In this document: piece after piece, positions 34,200 to 42,957 of the stretch | How positions within the stretch are numbered: position 1 is the first letter of the stretch | How the letters are laid out: every line of letters begins with the position of its first letter | Assembly (NCBI RefSeq): GCF_052056485.1 | Contig: NZ_CP183948.1 | Coordinates: forward strand, 2,666,001 to 2,730,000 | Origin: Paenibacillus_AQ nitricinens | Lineage (GTDB): Bacteria; Bacillota; Bacilli; Paenibacillales; Paenibacillaceae | Direction: 5' to 3' | Length of the DNA stretch: 64,000 nt | The notes under the pieces: generated by a model | What the model saw: only the letters and a program-made list of their open reading frames with translations | Databases searched by the model: none | Told to the model about the DNA's origin: nothing | Made by a program: the position numbers and the translations under genes

Positions 34200-34372
34200 G
34201 GAAAATAACTTTCGTAAACAACAGAGGTTGGGGCGAACAGAGTAGATACACGGAAGTTCAAGAGTTTAACGATGAAGCTACAGAAAAAGACATCCAAGAG
34301 GTTTATATAGATTGAGTTTGGGAACAGATCGGAGACAATTTCACCTGGTTTGAGGGGGAGGAAGCCCAATGA
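34196..34372 (+). pseudogene. Phage-like small gene interrupted by an in-frame TGA
   Basis: MRKITFVNNRGWGEQSRYTE... runs 39 codons to TGA at 34313-34315, then continues in the same frame as 'VWEQIGDNFTWFEGEEAQ' to TGA 34370. The two halves together read as one ~58-residue protein of the small acidic kind found in phage and ICE early regions; the interrupted codon would be a Trp (TGG) in an expected 'D-W-V-W-E' run. Interpreted as a nonsense mutation. The region to about 34510 holds further fragments in mixed frames. Confidence 0.5.
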
Positions 34373-34525
34373 CACAAAGGGACTGACAAAAGGATATGGA
34401 GATGTGCGATGCGGTTACTAAACGCACCTACTTATACTAAAATTTAGGTGGAGAGCATTTTACAAGTTGGCTTTAGAGCTGAAACTCGTATAAGAAAAAG
34501 AACTCAATAAGGAGGGCAAGGATAT
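34373..34525. other. Fragmented coding-like stretch
   Basis: Pieces such as 'MRLLNAPTYTK' and 'FYKLALELKLV' appear in different frames within 150 bases, without an uninterrupted gene. This fits a small gene decayed by several indels. Confidence 0.35.
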
Positions 34526-34755
34526 TTGCAAGAAATAACCGAGAAACAAAATCTTAATTGGGACAGCTTACCTATGACACTCCGCCCGAACACTTAAAGA
34601 TAATGAAAATGAGTCAAGCCAAGCTGTACGAATTCTTAAGAGATACACCTTTTTATGCTGCAAAAGCAGGAAGGGAATTATATATCATTAAAGCGGAATT
34701 TGGAGATTGGTTGGAGGGTAGAAGCGATATTTTCCCAGAGGATCAGATGAACTGA
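34526..34755 (+). pseudogene. Excisionase/HTH-17-like gene with a one-base frameshift
   Basis: From TTG 34526 (GGAGGG at 34511-34516) the frame reads MQEITEKQNLNWDSLPMTLRP then hits TAA at 34595. Shifting by one base near 34583-34588 continues as 'EHLKIMKMSQAKLYEFLRDT' and 'ELYIIKAEFGDWLEGR', a typical excisionase-family helix-turn-helix domain, to the stop at 34755. A missing base in the CCGCCC run restores one 76-residue protein. The gene lies 108 bases from a tRNA, the classic place for an integrated element. Confidence 0.6.
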
Positions 34756-34830
34756 TTCGAAAAGTAAATCGCGATTCGTATCAAATTCGTATCACAGGGG
34801 TTTTTAATAGAATATAAGTGAATAAAAACA

Positions 34831-34857
34831 AAAAAGCCTTGAAATTCAAGGCTTTTT
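34831..34857. terminator. Bidirectional terminator between the excisionase relic and tRNA-Val
   Basis: AAAAAGCCTTGA (34831-34842) and TCAAGGCTTTTT (34846-34857) with a three-base loop. A-run and T-run on both sides allow use in both directions. Confidence 0.85.
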
Positions 34858-34862
34858 TCTAT

Positions 34863-34933
34863 AGGACGGATGGGGTTCGAACCCATGACCCCTACCCTGT
34901 CAAGATAGTGCTCTCCCGCTGAGCTACCGTCCT
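34863..34933 (-). tRNA. tRNA-Val (anticodon GAC)
   Basis: Full cloverleaf on the minus strand: seven-pair acceptor AGGACGG/CCGTCCT, D-stem GCTC/GAGC, anticodon arm CTATC-TTGACAG-GGTAG giving anticodon GAC, T-arm ATGGG-TTCGAAC-CCCAT. Total 71 bases; the 3' CCA is not encoded. Confidence 0.9.
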
Positions 34934-35027
34934 GCGACGAATTTCATAATACCATACGATAGAGTAGGATGGCAATTCTTTTTTTACAATCTATAGGGAG
35001 GATAGTTTACATAGTCTTTAAAATAAT

Positions 35028-35055
35028 AAAAAAAGAGGATGACTCTAACATCCCC
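35028..35055 (-). terminator. Terminator of the Sm-like/hypothetical gene
   Basis: On the minus strand GGGGATG (35049-35055) pairs with CATCCTC (35035-35041), then seven or more T. Confidence 0.75.
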
Positions 35056-35066
35056 TTTGCACTATC

Positions 35067-35369
35067 TCAGATAAAGAACGGAAGTAAAAACAAATCGCTT
35101 ATGCCGTAAAAAGGAATGCGTCGTGGATAGAAGCGACGTCTTGGGTAAAAACCTGGGCGGAAGCCAAATTGTCTGTACGCCGATTCTTTTGTAGGCATTC
35201 CGTTCATGTGTTCAACCATTTCATTGCTTGGAACCGCAAGGGTAACATAATTTTGATCTACATGAGCAATAAAGCCGTCAAATGATTGACCGTCAGTCAT
35301 TGTAACACCAACGTATTTGTTCATACAATTCCAACAGACCTGTTGATGAAAATTTGTATTTGATTCCAT
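35067..35369 (-). CDS. Hypothetical protein with Sm-like N-terminal part
   Basis: 100 residues from ATG 35369, which follows GAGGAGG; an upstream in-frame start at 35384 lies within the ribosome site. 'CWNCMNKYVGVTMTDGQSFDGFIAHVDQNYVTLAVP' looks like the two-strand Sm/LSM pattern, followed by an Arg/Pro/Phe-rich tail (FRPGFYPRRRFYPRRIPF). Similar short proteins occur in spore-forming Bacillota, but I cannot name a function. Confidence 0.65.
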   Translation of the reverse strand: MESNTNFHQQVCWNCMNKYVGVTMTDGQSFDGFIAHVDQNYVTLAVPSNEMVEHMNGMPTKESAYRQFGFRPGFYPRRRFYPRRIPFYGISDLFLLPFFI

Positions 35370-35676
35370 GGAGAACCTCCTCAATTGTTTAAATCCTGAT
35401 AACAGTCTATGGCCCTTAGCCTACAATGTTCACGGCGTTTGCCTAGAAGGTGATCATTAAAATCGAGGAGGAAAAACTTTGAAGTGCAAGCATCTTCCTC
35501 ACCCCCTAATTTTGAACCGGGCGCGTTGGCCATACTTGTCCCATTCCATCTTTAAAGTTGCGTCGTATACTTAGCCAAGTGCTTTTTTATGGAAATACTC
35601 CTGCAGCGCTTATGATAAAATGGATGGTAATGTACAGAAGTTAGATAAAAATTGAAAGATAAAGGGGCTTGAGATC

Positions 35677-36753
35677 TTGCCGCAAAATGAGCAGAAAAAG
35701 GATTCTTCCACGCCATGGAAATGGTTGGGAGGCGGGGCGGCGATGCTCCTGTTTAAAGGAAAGGCGATTTTGTCTCTTCTGAAAATAGGTAAAATTGCCG
35801 GGCCGTTAATATCAATGATGATTTCAATAGGGGCTTATGCTTTGATTTACCCGTGGGGGTTTGCCGTGGGCTTTGTCCTGCTCTTGCTAGTCCATGAATT
35901 AGGACATGTAATAGCAGCGAAACGGATCGGGCTTCCAGTCAGCGCTCCGCTATTTATACCGTTTTTGGGAGCTTTAATTACAATGAAGAAACAGCCGTTG
36001 GATGCCCAGACAGAAGCTTATATTGCTTTTGGAGGTCCGATCTTAGGAACCATTGGGGCTACAGCCGTTTTTGGGGCGGCTTATTACATGGATAGTCCAC
36101 TTCTCTATTCCTTGGCTTACATAGGTTTTTTACTTAATCTGATCAATCTGCTGCCGATTCACCCGCTTGACGGTGGCCGTATTGCAACCGCGGTGACGCG
36201 CTGGCTGTGGCTTGTGGGGCTCGTGGGTGGTTTAGCTATCATCATCTATATGCGTTCGATCTTATTCTTTATTATTTGGGCATTATTTGCTTACGATCTG
36301 TATAACAAATATGTCAAGAGACGCACTAACAAGCGCCTTTATTCTGTAACGAAGAGTTTCTTAATTCCAGTAGTGCCACTTAGAGATGCAGGCTACATGA
36401 TTCCAGGACCAGAGCATAGAAGAGATTTACCTTTTACTACTTACAGTGATTTGGAAAGACAGCAGTATGTAGGGGTGAGATGGGATCAGCTGAACTACAT
36501 TGGTAGAGCTACGCTTCCGCAGCAATGCATCATTGAAAAGGTACGTATCTCGCAGCTAGAGCCTGTGACCTTAGAGAATGGGCTTCATCTTAAGATGAAT
36601 TGTGATATCAGCTATTCGGTCTATGAGAACGATAAGTATTACGATGTGCCGGCTAGCTTACGCTGGAAATACGGTATCGCTTATTTTGTATTAGCTGGCT
36701 TTCTGGCAGGAATGATGTACATGGTCCATGCTGTTGGAAATGTGAATTTATAA
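35677..36753 (+). CDS. Site-2 protease family membrane metalloprotease (M50)
   Basis: 358 residues. Zinc motif 'HELGH' (about residues 76-80) in a membrane helix and the distal 'NLLPIHPLDGGRI' with the third ligand Asp define M50. Further helices and a ~140-residue cytoplasmic-looking region follow, ending with a last helix. Members cut membrane-bound anti-sigma factors or signal proteins; the target is unknown. Start TTG 35677 with AAAGGGG upstream. Confidence 0.88.
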   Translation: MPQNEQKKDSSTPWKWLGGGAAMLLFKGKAILSLLKIGKIAGPLISMMISIGAYALIYPWGFAVGFVLLLLVHELGHVIAAKRIGLPVSAPLFIPFLGALITMKKQPLDAQTEAYIAFGGPILGTIGATAVFGAAYYMDSPLLYSLAYIGFLLNLINLLPIHPLDGGRIATAVTRWLWLVGLVGGLAIIIYMRSILFFIIWALFAYDLYNKYVKRRTNKRLYSVTKSFLIPVVPLRDAGYMIPGPEHRRDLPFTTYSDLERQQYVGVRWDQLNYIGRATLPQQCIIEKVRISQLEPVTLENGLHLKMNCDISYSVYENDKYYDVPASLRWKYGIAYFVLAGFLAGMMYMVHAVGNVNL

Positions 36754-36857
36754 GGGATAGGATCGGGCAATGAAGTGATTCAATGGTTTATAAAACTCCT
36801 GAAACGTCAAAGCTGTAAAGAGAATAACTGCAGTTGAGCGGTGAAAGGAGTAAAACC

Positions 36858-37070
36858 ATGTCTAAATTTATGAAATGGGGAGTCAGTGTTTGTCTGCTGT
36901 TACTGATAGTTTTGGGAGGATGTTCCGAGGCGAAGCCAACAAAAGTCATGGAAATCAAAGAAATGACTAACCTGGATGGAAAGCCGAAAGGTCAGTATCC
37001 TCCATTGTCACCAGTGATGCAAGACACATACAATCGTTCGATTCCTGAAGAAGTATATTCTGCAGATTAG
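36858..37070 (+). CDS. Small lipoprotein, hypothetical
   Basis: 70 residues from ATG 36858 (AAAGGAG upstream). Signal peptide with lipobox 'VLGGC' (Cys about residue 22) and a short mature part 'SEAKPTKVMEIKEMTNLDGKPKGQ...' with no known domain. Surface-anchored. Alone between terminator-free gaps. Confidence 0.65.
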   Translation: MSKFMKWGVSVCLLLLIVLGGCSEAKPTKVMEIKEMTNLDGKPKGQYPPLSPVMQDTYNRSIPEEVYSAD

Positions 37071-37179
37071 TGCAGCGTAGAAGACGATTTCTCATGCTCA
37101 GGCTTTTCTTTCTAGTCGAATTTTTATATAATAGACAACTATCGTTGGATACATAGAGAGAGAGGAGTTTGGGACTAAC

Positions 37180-37623
37180 ATGGCGGCAGAAATCTTACGG
37201 GTAACTACAGAGGAACAGCTTCAGATGGGGCTGGATATTCGTACCAAAGTATTTGTAGAGGAACAAATGGTACCGGCTGAGGAAGAAATTGATGAATACG
37301 ATGTTATCGGTCCGAATGTGCACCATATTCTAATTATAGATGAAGGTGTACCTGTGGCTACGGGAAGATTGATTTATTACAAAGCAGGTACAGCCAAAAT
37401 GCAGCGTATCGCCGTACTGAAAGATTATCGAGTCAAAGGATACGGACGTGTTCTGTTGCTTGCGATGGAAGAGCTTGCTCGGGAACTTGGACTGGATGCT
37501 TCGATTCTTGATGCACAGTGCCAAGCTGAGAATTTCTACAAGAAGCTGGGATATGAAGTGATTTCTACGGAACCTTTTTATGACGCAGGTATTTTACATG
37601 TACGGATGCAGAAAACTCTTTAA
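37180..37623 (+). CDS. GNAT family N-acetyltransferase (YjcF/ElaA-like)
   Basis: 147 residues. 'IRTKVFVEEQMVPAEEEIDEYD' is the typical opening of the YjcF/ElaA branch, and 'QRIAVLKDYRVKGYGRVLLLAMEELA' is the acetyl-CoA site (R-x-x-G-x-G). 'ENFYKKLGYEVIS' ends the fold. Acceptor unknown. GAGAGAGAGGAG precedes ATG 37180. Confidence 0.87.
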   Translation: MAAEILRVTTEEQLQMGLDIRTKVFVEEQMVPAEEEIDEYDVIGPNVHHILIIDEGVPVATGRLIYYKAGTAKMQRIAVLKDYRVKGYGRVLLLAMEELARELGLDASILDAQCQAENFYKKLGYEVISTEPFYDAGILHVRMQKTL

Positions 37624-37708
37624 AAATAGTGCACATAATTTACCGTTCCATGAAGCAAGCTAGGATGTGCCATATGATGGCAAATCCAAGTGCAAGGGGC
37701 GAGCTGAA

Positions 37709-37948
37709 GTGCCAAATAACGAACGCGAAAGTTTCGTAGCTGTACAGAAAAATGGAGACGGAGATTTAACCAGTTTCCAGACCTCTACAGGACGTGTCCT
37801 GGCGTATGACCAAGCGCTTCAAGAAGTACAAGCCGGAAATATTGCCGGAGTGAATGCTTTTAAAGGTAAAGACGGAGGAACTTATATTCGCGGCGACGCG
37901 GATGGGGACCCAACCAACAATTTGGACAATCTTCCGAGTTTCTCATAG
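37709..37948 (+). CDS. DUF3892 domain protein
   Basis: 79 residues from GTG 37709 (AAGGGG nine bases upstream); a GTG-type start further up at 37667 is less likely. Core 'FVAVQKNGDGDLTSFQTSTGRVLAYDQALQEVQAGNIAGVNAFKGKDG...Y' fits the short DUF3892 family of unknown function. Terminator follows. Confidence 0.75.
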   Translation: MPNNERESFVAVQKNGDGDLTSFQTSTGRVLAYDQALQEVQAGNIAGVNAFKGKDGGTYIRGDADGDPTNNLDNLPSFS

Positions 37949-37959
37949 TTCTAAAGGTA

Positions 37960-38007
37960 AAGACCGTACATACGTCATCGGACGTCAATGTACGGTCTTT
38001 TTTTTAA
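37960..38007 (+). terminator. Terminator after the DUF3892 gene
   Basis: AAGACCGTACAT (37960-37971) pairs with ATGTACGGTCTT (37988-37999) around a loop with its own ACGT palindrome, then eight T. Lies between convergent genes. Confidence 0.85.
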
Positions 38008-38013
38008 TCATAA

Positions 38014-38751
38014 TCAGAGTTTATAAATTACATGCTGCTCAATAAACTCCATCTCTCCAGTAAGCCCGACGAATTGAGGTTGTTCATCGCTGTAATGCAT
38101 GAGCTTGATGATATGCCGAACATCTTCAGGTAAAGACATTAACTCCTTCAGCGTGGTGTGAACAACCCCTGATCCGCCAAGCTGACAGTCATGCAGAATC
38201 ATTCGGACGCCGCGCTCTCGGACAAGGCTTATAAGTAGCTCCGGCTGAAAAGTCATATCCGCGCTATAGAAAATCTCGTTATTTATTAGAAGGGAATAGC
38301 TATCTTTGCCAGGAATATGCGGCGTATGTATGATTTCGAGCGAAAGAGAAGGAGCGAGCTTGTACGTAATTCCGGGTTTCATAGGTGTAACCTCGAAGAT
38401 ATCGGTCAGGGAGGCTACTGCATCTTTTTGATATAATCCACCCTTTAAGGTGTTGGTCCAAAGTGGCTCAACAAGCGTCTCAGGTAAATGTAATCTCATA
38501 GTTTTCCCGTATACGTGCTTTAGCGTAAGTGCTAGCTCTTCCAGACCTCCAACATGGTCCGCATGAATATGCGTAATTAGAGTAGCGTTTACGTCACGGA
38601 AGGATTTCCCGATGGCATGCATGGCAAGCGGAGCTGTAATCCCGCAATCAATCAGTAGGGTATAATCATCAGCTAGTAGCAGGCCATTATTGTTAAAATA
38701 GTTTTTTGCAAAAGCATTGCCAGTTCCTAGCATTTGTAGGCTCAGACTCAT
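38014..38751 (-). CDS. RNase Z-like MBL-fold metallo-hydrolase
   Basis: 245 residues from ATG 38751 (AGGAGGG about ten bases upstream; the longer frame to 38775 begins inside the ribosome site). 'MLGTGNAFAKNYFNNNGLLL' and the zinc motif 'HIHADH' match the RNase Z/arylsulfatase side of the superfamily, and 'IIHTPHIPGKDSYSLLI' and 'FYSADMTF' supply later ligands. Shorter than tRNase Z and without its exosite arm, so another phosphodiester or ester substrate is possible. Confidence 0.85.
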   Translation of the reverse strand: MSLSLQMLGTGNAFAKNYFNNNGLLLADDYTLLIDCGITAPLAMHAIGKSFRDVNATLITHIHADHVGGLEELALTLKHVYGKTMRLHLPETLVEPLWTNTLKGGLYQKDAVASLTDIFEVTPMKPGITYKLAPSLSLEIIHTPHIPGKDSYSLLINNEIFYSADMTFQPELLISLVRERGVRMILHDCQLGGSGVVHTTLKELMSLPEDVRHIIKLMHYSDEQPQFVGLTGEMEFIEQHVIYKL

Positions 38752-38915
38752 AAGAAAGTACCCTCCTGAAATCACTGTTAGCTAATATATCAACTTTGAA
38801 CAAGTACATAATATCATTTAAAGGGAGATGAATGAAATATTTACCTACAATTAGCGCAACTTGCTGAGACAAAGTAAGTATACATTAATAGCATGAATTA
38901 TTTGGAGGGTTTCAA

Positions 38916-39470
38916 ATGAATAGATGGAAAAAAGTCACTTTATGTGTGTTTGCTTTTTCCTTGATGGGTGGCTCCTTATTGTTCGCCGATTCTGTGAGTA
39001 AGAAAATCAGGGTATGGAACAACGGGACGGAAATTGTAGACGGCGGTTATTTGATTGATGGAAAAACATATATTCCCGCTAGAGAAGCGGGCGGGGTAGT
39101 GAATTGGGACGGATCTGGAAAAGTGACGATTCTTAAGCCTAATGTTCATATTGTTCTTTTTAAAGATAATACGGTCTTTGGTAACGTAAACGTAGGCAAG
39201 CTTAAGATTAAGATATTAACCCAAGTAGATAGCTTAACAGAAGAGGTTTCAGCTGTGAAAGTAGCCATAACGGACCCTTCTGGTAATGTTAAGGATATTC
39301 AGTCGCAGGAGCTTGAAGGCTCGCAGAAGGATAATTTCTGGTTTCCGACCTCGGAGTTTACTTATGATTTTAAAGAAACCGGCAAATATCGGGTAGGCTT
39401 CTATATGAAAGCTTCCAAAAATGCGGATTACGTTCTTGTGTCAGAAAAGGTAATTACAGCTCTTAATTAA
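38916..39470 (+). CDS. Secreted protein with copper-amine-oxidase-N-like (stalk) domain
   Basis: 184 residues. Signal peptide (MNRWKKVTLCVFAFSLMGGSLLFA), then 'KKIRVWNNGTEIVDGGYLIDGKTYIPAREAGGVVNWDGSGKVTI', the pattern of the short stalk/copper amine oxidase N-terminal repeat common in Paenibacillus secreted proteins. The rest is beta-rich without a known domain. Role unknown, probably extracellular. TGGAGGG precedes ATG 38916. Confidence 0.75.
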   Translation: MNRWKKVTLCVFAFSLMGGSLLFADSVSKKIRVWNNGTEIVDGGYLIDGKTYIPAREAGGVVNWDGSGKVTILKPNVHIVLFKDNTVFGNVNVGKLKIKILTQVDSLTEEVSAVKVAITDPSGNVKDIQSQELEGSQKDNFWFPTSEFTYDFKETGKYRVGFYMKASKNADYVLVSEKVITALN

Positions 39471-39550
39471 GGGTTCTAAATTGACCTGAACTAAACTAAC
39501 GTGGTAGTATACCAGATGTAGGATAATACAATTCAAAGTGAGGTATTACA

Positions 39551-39862
39551 ATGAGCGATCACAAACATGAGCATGGTGAAGCATGCGGTTGCGGGCATGA
39601 TCACGACCATGAGCACGAGGAGTTTGTGCTGACCTTGACGAACGAGCAGGGCGAAGATGTTGAAATGGTATTGGTTGAAACTTTCGACATCGGTGAGAAA
39701 CTATACGCGCTGCTGTTAGAAAAGGAAAATCCTGAAGCGGATGGCATTATTCTTCGTATGGAAGAAGAAGACGAAGAAATGGTATTGTACAATATCGAAG
39801 ATGAAGAAGAATGGAAAGCTGTTGAAGAAGCTTACAACAATCTGCTTGCTCAGCAAGAATAG
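39551..39862 (+). CDS. DUF1292 family protein with His-rich N-terminus
   Basis: 103 residues. Residues 24-100 ('FVLTLTNEQGEDVEMVLVETFDIGEKLYALLL...EEEDEEMVLYNIEDEEEW') are a standard DUF1292 (YrzB-like) acidic protein. The first 23 residues are unusual: MSDHKHEHGEACGCGHDHDHEH, dense in His plus two Cys and likely to bind zinc, nickel or copper. Function of DUF1292 unknown. Good ribosome site (GTGAGG). Confidence 0.8.
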   Translation: MSDHKHEHGEACGCGHDHDHEHEEFVLTLTNEQGEDVEMVLVETFDIGEKLYALLLEKENPEADGIILRMEEEDEEMVLYNIEDEEEWKAVEEAYNNLLAQQE

Positions 39863-39922
39863 ATTTTAGCGACTAAATTAAGCTGTTCTATTGTGTATAT
39901 GACAGTTGATGTTTATATACAG

Positions 39923-39957
39923 AAACCCGATACTTATTATGGTATCGGGTTTTTGTA
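39923..39957 (+). terminator. Terminator after the DUF1292 gene
   Basis: AAACCCGATAC (39923-39933) and GTATCGGGTTT (39942-39952), eight-base loop, T-run. Confidence 0.85.
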
Positions 39958-39992
39958 TAAATAAATGATTTTTTTTAGGGAAATGATGGGTC

Positions 39993-41468
39993 TTAGGAAA
40001 TAGGATCGGCTTCTACAATCACTTTTATGTTAGTGATGCTGCGGTCTTCAGGACCCTTAACCGGAAGTCCAATCTCCACATGGTCGATAATATAATCGAT
40101 GTTATCCTGAGTGATAACTTCGCCAGGGAGAAGAATAGGTATTCCAGGCGGGTATACATATATAAACTCTGCAATAATGTAGCCAGCAGATTCACGGAAT
40201 GGAACTAACTGCGTATCCGCATAAAAAGCGTCCCTTGGAATCAAAGCAAGCTGTGGAATTTCTGGAACCTGAACCTTAAGTTCGTAGATTTCACCCTTGC
40301 TATAATGAATGGCGGACAACACCCGAAGTGCAGCTAATAATTTATCTACTGATTCTTGGGTATCACCTGGGGTAATAAGGCAAAGAATATTATACATGTC
40401 ACTTAGTTCTACTTCGATGTTGTATTTCTCGCGCAGCCAGTTTTCGGTTTCGTATCCTGTGATCCCTAAATGGCGCACATGAATGTTGAGCTTGGTTGGG
40501 TCATGATCAAATGTTGCTTCTGTCCCAAGGATCTCTTTTCCAAAGCTGTACAGGCCTTCGATCTTATTGATCGTTTCGCGTGCGTAGTTGGACAGTCTGA
40601 TGGTTCTTTCCGCCATTTCATGACCGTTCAGCGCGAGATTACGTCTTGAGGTATCTAAAGACGCTAATAAAATATATGAGGTAGATGTTGTAGTCAGCAT
40701 GCTCATAATGGTCTGTACCCGTTGCGGGTTAATCAGACCCGTCTTAGCATTAAGATTCAGTACCGAGCTTTGCGTCATGGAGCCGCCAAGTTTATGCACA
40801 CTAGTGGCAGCTATGTCCGCTCCGGCCTGCATGGCCGATACCGGCAGATCCTCATGAAAATGAATCAGTACTCCATGTGCCTCGTCCACCAATACGGGTA
40901 CACCGTAACGGTGAGCCAGGTCGACAATCGAACGCAGGTCGGCGCATACACCGAAGTACGTGGGATTGATTACTAGAACTCCTTTGGCGTCTGGATGACG
41001 CCTTAACGCTCGTTCCAGCGAACTGGTCGTTATGCCGTGATCTATCCCGAGATTCTCATCCTGAACAGGCGAGACAAACACAGGCTTGGCTCCGGAGAAG
41101 ATAATGGCCGACATCACAGATTTATGAATGTTACGCGGCACAATTATTTTATCACCCGGTGAGCAGACAGAGAGGATCATCGTCATGATGGCATTGCTCG
41201 TGCCCTGTACGCTAAAATACGTATAGTCGGCGCCGAAAGCCTTCGCAGCCAGCTTCTGAGCTTCCTGGATTACTCCAGTTGGCTGATGTAGATCATCAAG
41301 CGGTGCGATGTTGATTAGATCGATGGATAGAGCGTTATCGCCGATAAACTCACGGAATTCGGCATCGGTTCCTAGCCCCTTCTTATGCCCCGGAATATGA
41401 AATTGAACGGGATTGCCGGCGGCATGCTTTTTTAAAGCTGTGAAGAGGGGAGTACGGTGTTGATTCAT
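39993..41468 (-). CDS. speA: Arginine/lysine/ornithine decarboxylase (SpeA type)
   Basis: 491 residues, the size of B. subtilis SpeA, a PLP-dependent arginine decarboxylase leading to agmatine and polyamines. N-terminal 'FHIPGHKKGLG', the PLP lysine in 'ATSVHKLGGSMTQSSVLN', and 'VDEAHGVLIHFH' are family hallmarks, followed by the C-terminal lid domain. Related YaaO-type proteins look similar, so the exact amino acid is inferred. Divergent from the MFS gene over 96 bases. Confidence 0.85.
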   Translation of the reverse strand: MNQHRTPLFTALKKHAAGNPVQFHIPGHKKGLGTDAEFREFIGDNALSIDLINIAPLDDLHQPTGVIQEAQKLAAKAFGADYTYFSVQGTSNAIMTMILSVCSPGDKIIVPRNIHKSVMSAIIFSGAKPVFVSPVQDENLGIDHGITTSSLERALRRHPDAKGVLVINPTYFGVCADLRSIVDLAHRYGVPVLVDEAHGVLIHFHEDLPVSAMQAGADIAATSVHKLGGSMTQSSVLNLNAKTGLINPQRVQTIMSMLTTTSTSYILLASLDTSRRNLALNGHEMAERTIRLSNYARETINKIEGLYSFGKEILGTEATFDHDPTKLNIHVRHLGITGYETENWLREKYNIEVELSDMYNILCLITPGDTQESVDKLLAALRVLSAIHYSKGEIYELKVQVPEIPQLALIPRDAFYADTQLVPFRESAGYIIAEFIYVYPPGIPILLPGEVITQDNIDYIIDHVEIGLPVKGPEDRSITNIKVIVEADPIS

Positions 41469-41564
41469 TTAATGCTGTCACAACCTTTCGCGAATATTAA
41501 AATTTAAGGCAAGCATCAGTATAACAAAACAATCTACAGAATACTAGGATTTGGATGTGATAGA

Positions 41565-42854
41565 ATGTCCACAAAAGCTGCACAACGTACACATATCAGT
41601 TTGACGTCGCCATTTATCATGGAGATGTGGGTAATTATTTTTTTAGTTGAGTTTGTTAAAGGGTCGCTACTTGTCGCTCTGTTACCCGTATATATGGAGA
41701 ATATTTTGGGTCTATCTGTTACGGTAGTAGGCTTTGCCTTTGCGCTCCAGTATTTGGGGGATAATCTATTCCGCAGTCCTTCTGGCTGGGTTATGGAGCG
41801 CATAGGATTTCGCTGGACCATGACAAGTGCCTTGTTGTTGATCCTAGTAGCTGTTGGAATGATAATATATGCCAAAACAGCAGTTACGCTTTCGATTGCC
41901 TGTCTTATTCTTGGGATCGGGACATCCCCGCTTTGGCCTTGTGTGATGACCGGAATAACGGAATTGGCGGGATCTACTAAAAGCGGCAGCAGTGGTGCAG
42001 CTATGGGTGCTGTAGAGATGGCATCGCTCGCAGGAACGGGAATCGGTCCGATCGTAGTGAATTTTTTGATGGATCAGGGGGGACAAAGCTATCGTGTAGC
42101 CTTTTTGGTCCTGCTAGGGTGTGCTGCTGTTGTAGTTGTGGTTGCCCTATTTCTACCTAAGAGAATCTCGACAAGTGGAACTCATGCAGTTGTAAGGGAC
42201 ATGCAGGGGCTCGGCGGAGCTATTGAGCGTAAAAAAATCAGTCCATTAGAAAGTATAAAAAGAACACTACATCAGGTCAGAACGACGCTTAAAGTCAGTC
42301 GCCTACTATATCCAGCCTTATTTCTTCAGGCTTTTGCCATTGGTTTGATGACGCCTGTAGTTACCTTGTTTGCACGTACGGAGCTTCATGTTAGTCCAAA
42401 TCAGTTTAGTCTACTTCTGATTGCAGGTGGGGGAATTACGGTGCTTGCTCTAATTCCAGCAGGCAAGCTGGTGGACCGAATCGGAACAACTGTGTTTCTG
42501 AACATTGGCTTTTTGCTCGCCGCCTTTTCCCTTGCCCTGTTCTCACAGGTGCGCTGGCTCCCGCTTGCTTTTATCGCGGTGGCATTGGTCGGTATAAGCT
42601 ACGCGCTTATTCTCCCGGCATGGAATGCCTTTCTGGCTAAGCAAGTGCCTAAGGGGGAACGAGGGACTGTGTGGGGGCTATTCTTGACCTTGCAAGGCTC
42701 AGGGATGGTGGCAGGGCCGGTGATATCAGGTAGACTATGGGACCATGTAGGTCACGGTGTACCGTTTCTGATGAGTGCAATTGTAATGTTGATGCTCTTT
42801 GGGTTGCATTTACTAATTGTACACAGAACGAAGCTGAAATTTAAACCTAGTTGA
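41565..42854 (+). CDS. MFS transporter
   Basis: 429 residues with about twelve membrane helices; the motif-A-like 'GDNLFRSPSGWVMERIGFRWT' follows helix 2 and a second 'GKLVDRIGTTVF' lies after helix 8. A ~45-residue central loop separates the halves. The substrate (drug or metabolite) cannot be inferred. Followed by a strong terminator. Confidence 0.87.
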   Translation: MSTKAAQRTHISLTSPFIMEMWVIIFLVEFVKGSLLVALLPVYMENILGLSVTVVGFAFALQYLGDNLFRSPSGWVMERIGFRWTMTSALLLILVAVGMIIYAKTAVTLSIACLILGIGTSPLWPCVMTGITELAGSTKSGSSGAAMGAVEMASLAGTGIGPIVVNFLMDQGGQSYRVAFLVLLGCAAVVVVVALFLPKRISTSGTHAVVRDMQGLGGAIERKKISPLESIKRTLHQVRTTLKVSRLLYPALFLQAFAIGLMTPVVTLFARTELHVSPNQFSLLLIAGGGITVLALIPAGKLVDRIGTTVFLNIGFLLAAFSLALFSQVRWLPLAFIAVALVGISYALILPAWNAFLAKQVPKGERGTVWGLFLTLQGSGMVAGPVISGRLWDHVGHGVPFLMSAIVMLMLFGLHLLIVHRTKLKFKPS

Positions 42855-42866
42855 CCTTAGAAGTGA

Positions 42867-42911
42867 AAAGCCGCTGACAATCTGAGAATTAGATTGTCAG
42901 CGGCTTTTTTT
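42867..42911 (+). terminator. Terminator after the MFS gene
   Basis: Eighteen-base arms (42867-42884, 42891-42908; core GCCGCTGACAATCT) with a six-base loop, T-run. Confidence 0.9.
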
Positions 42912-42957
42912 AGGAAGGATTCGGCTCAAAAAGGACTAAAAGAAATAAAAAATTCAA

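Noticed and set aside
34196..34372. Selenocysteine or programmed read-through at the in-frame TGA
   Set aside because: No SECIS-like stem follows and the surroundings contain other broken frames, so a nonsense mutation in a decaying gene is more likely.
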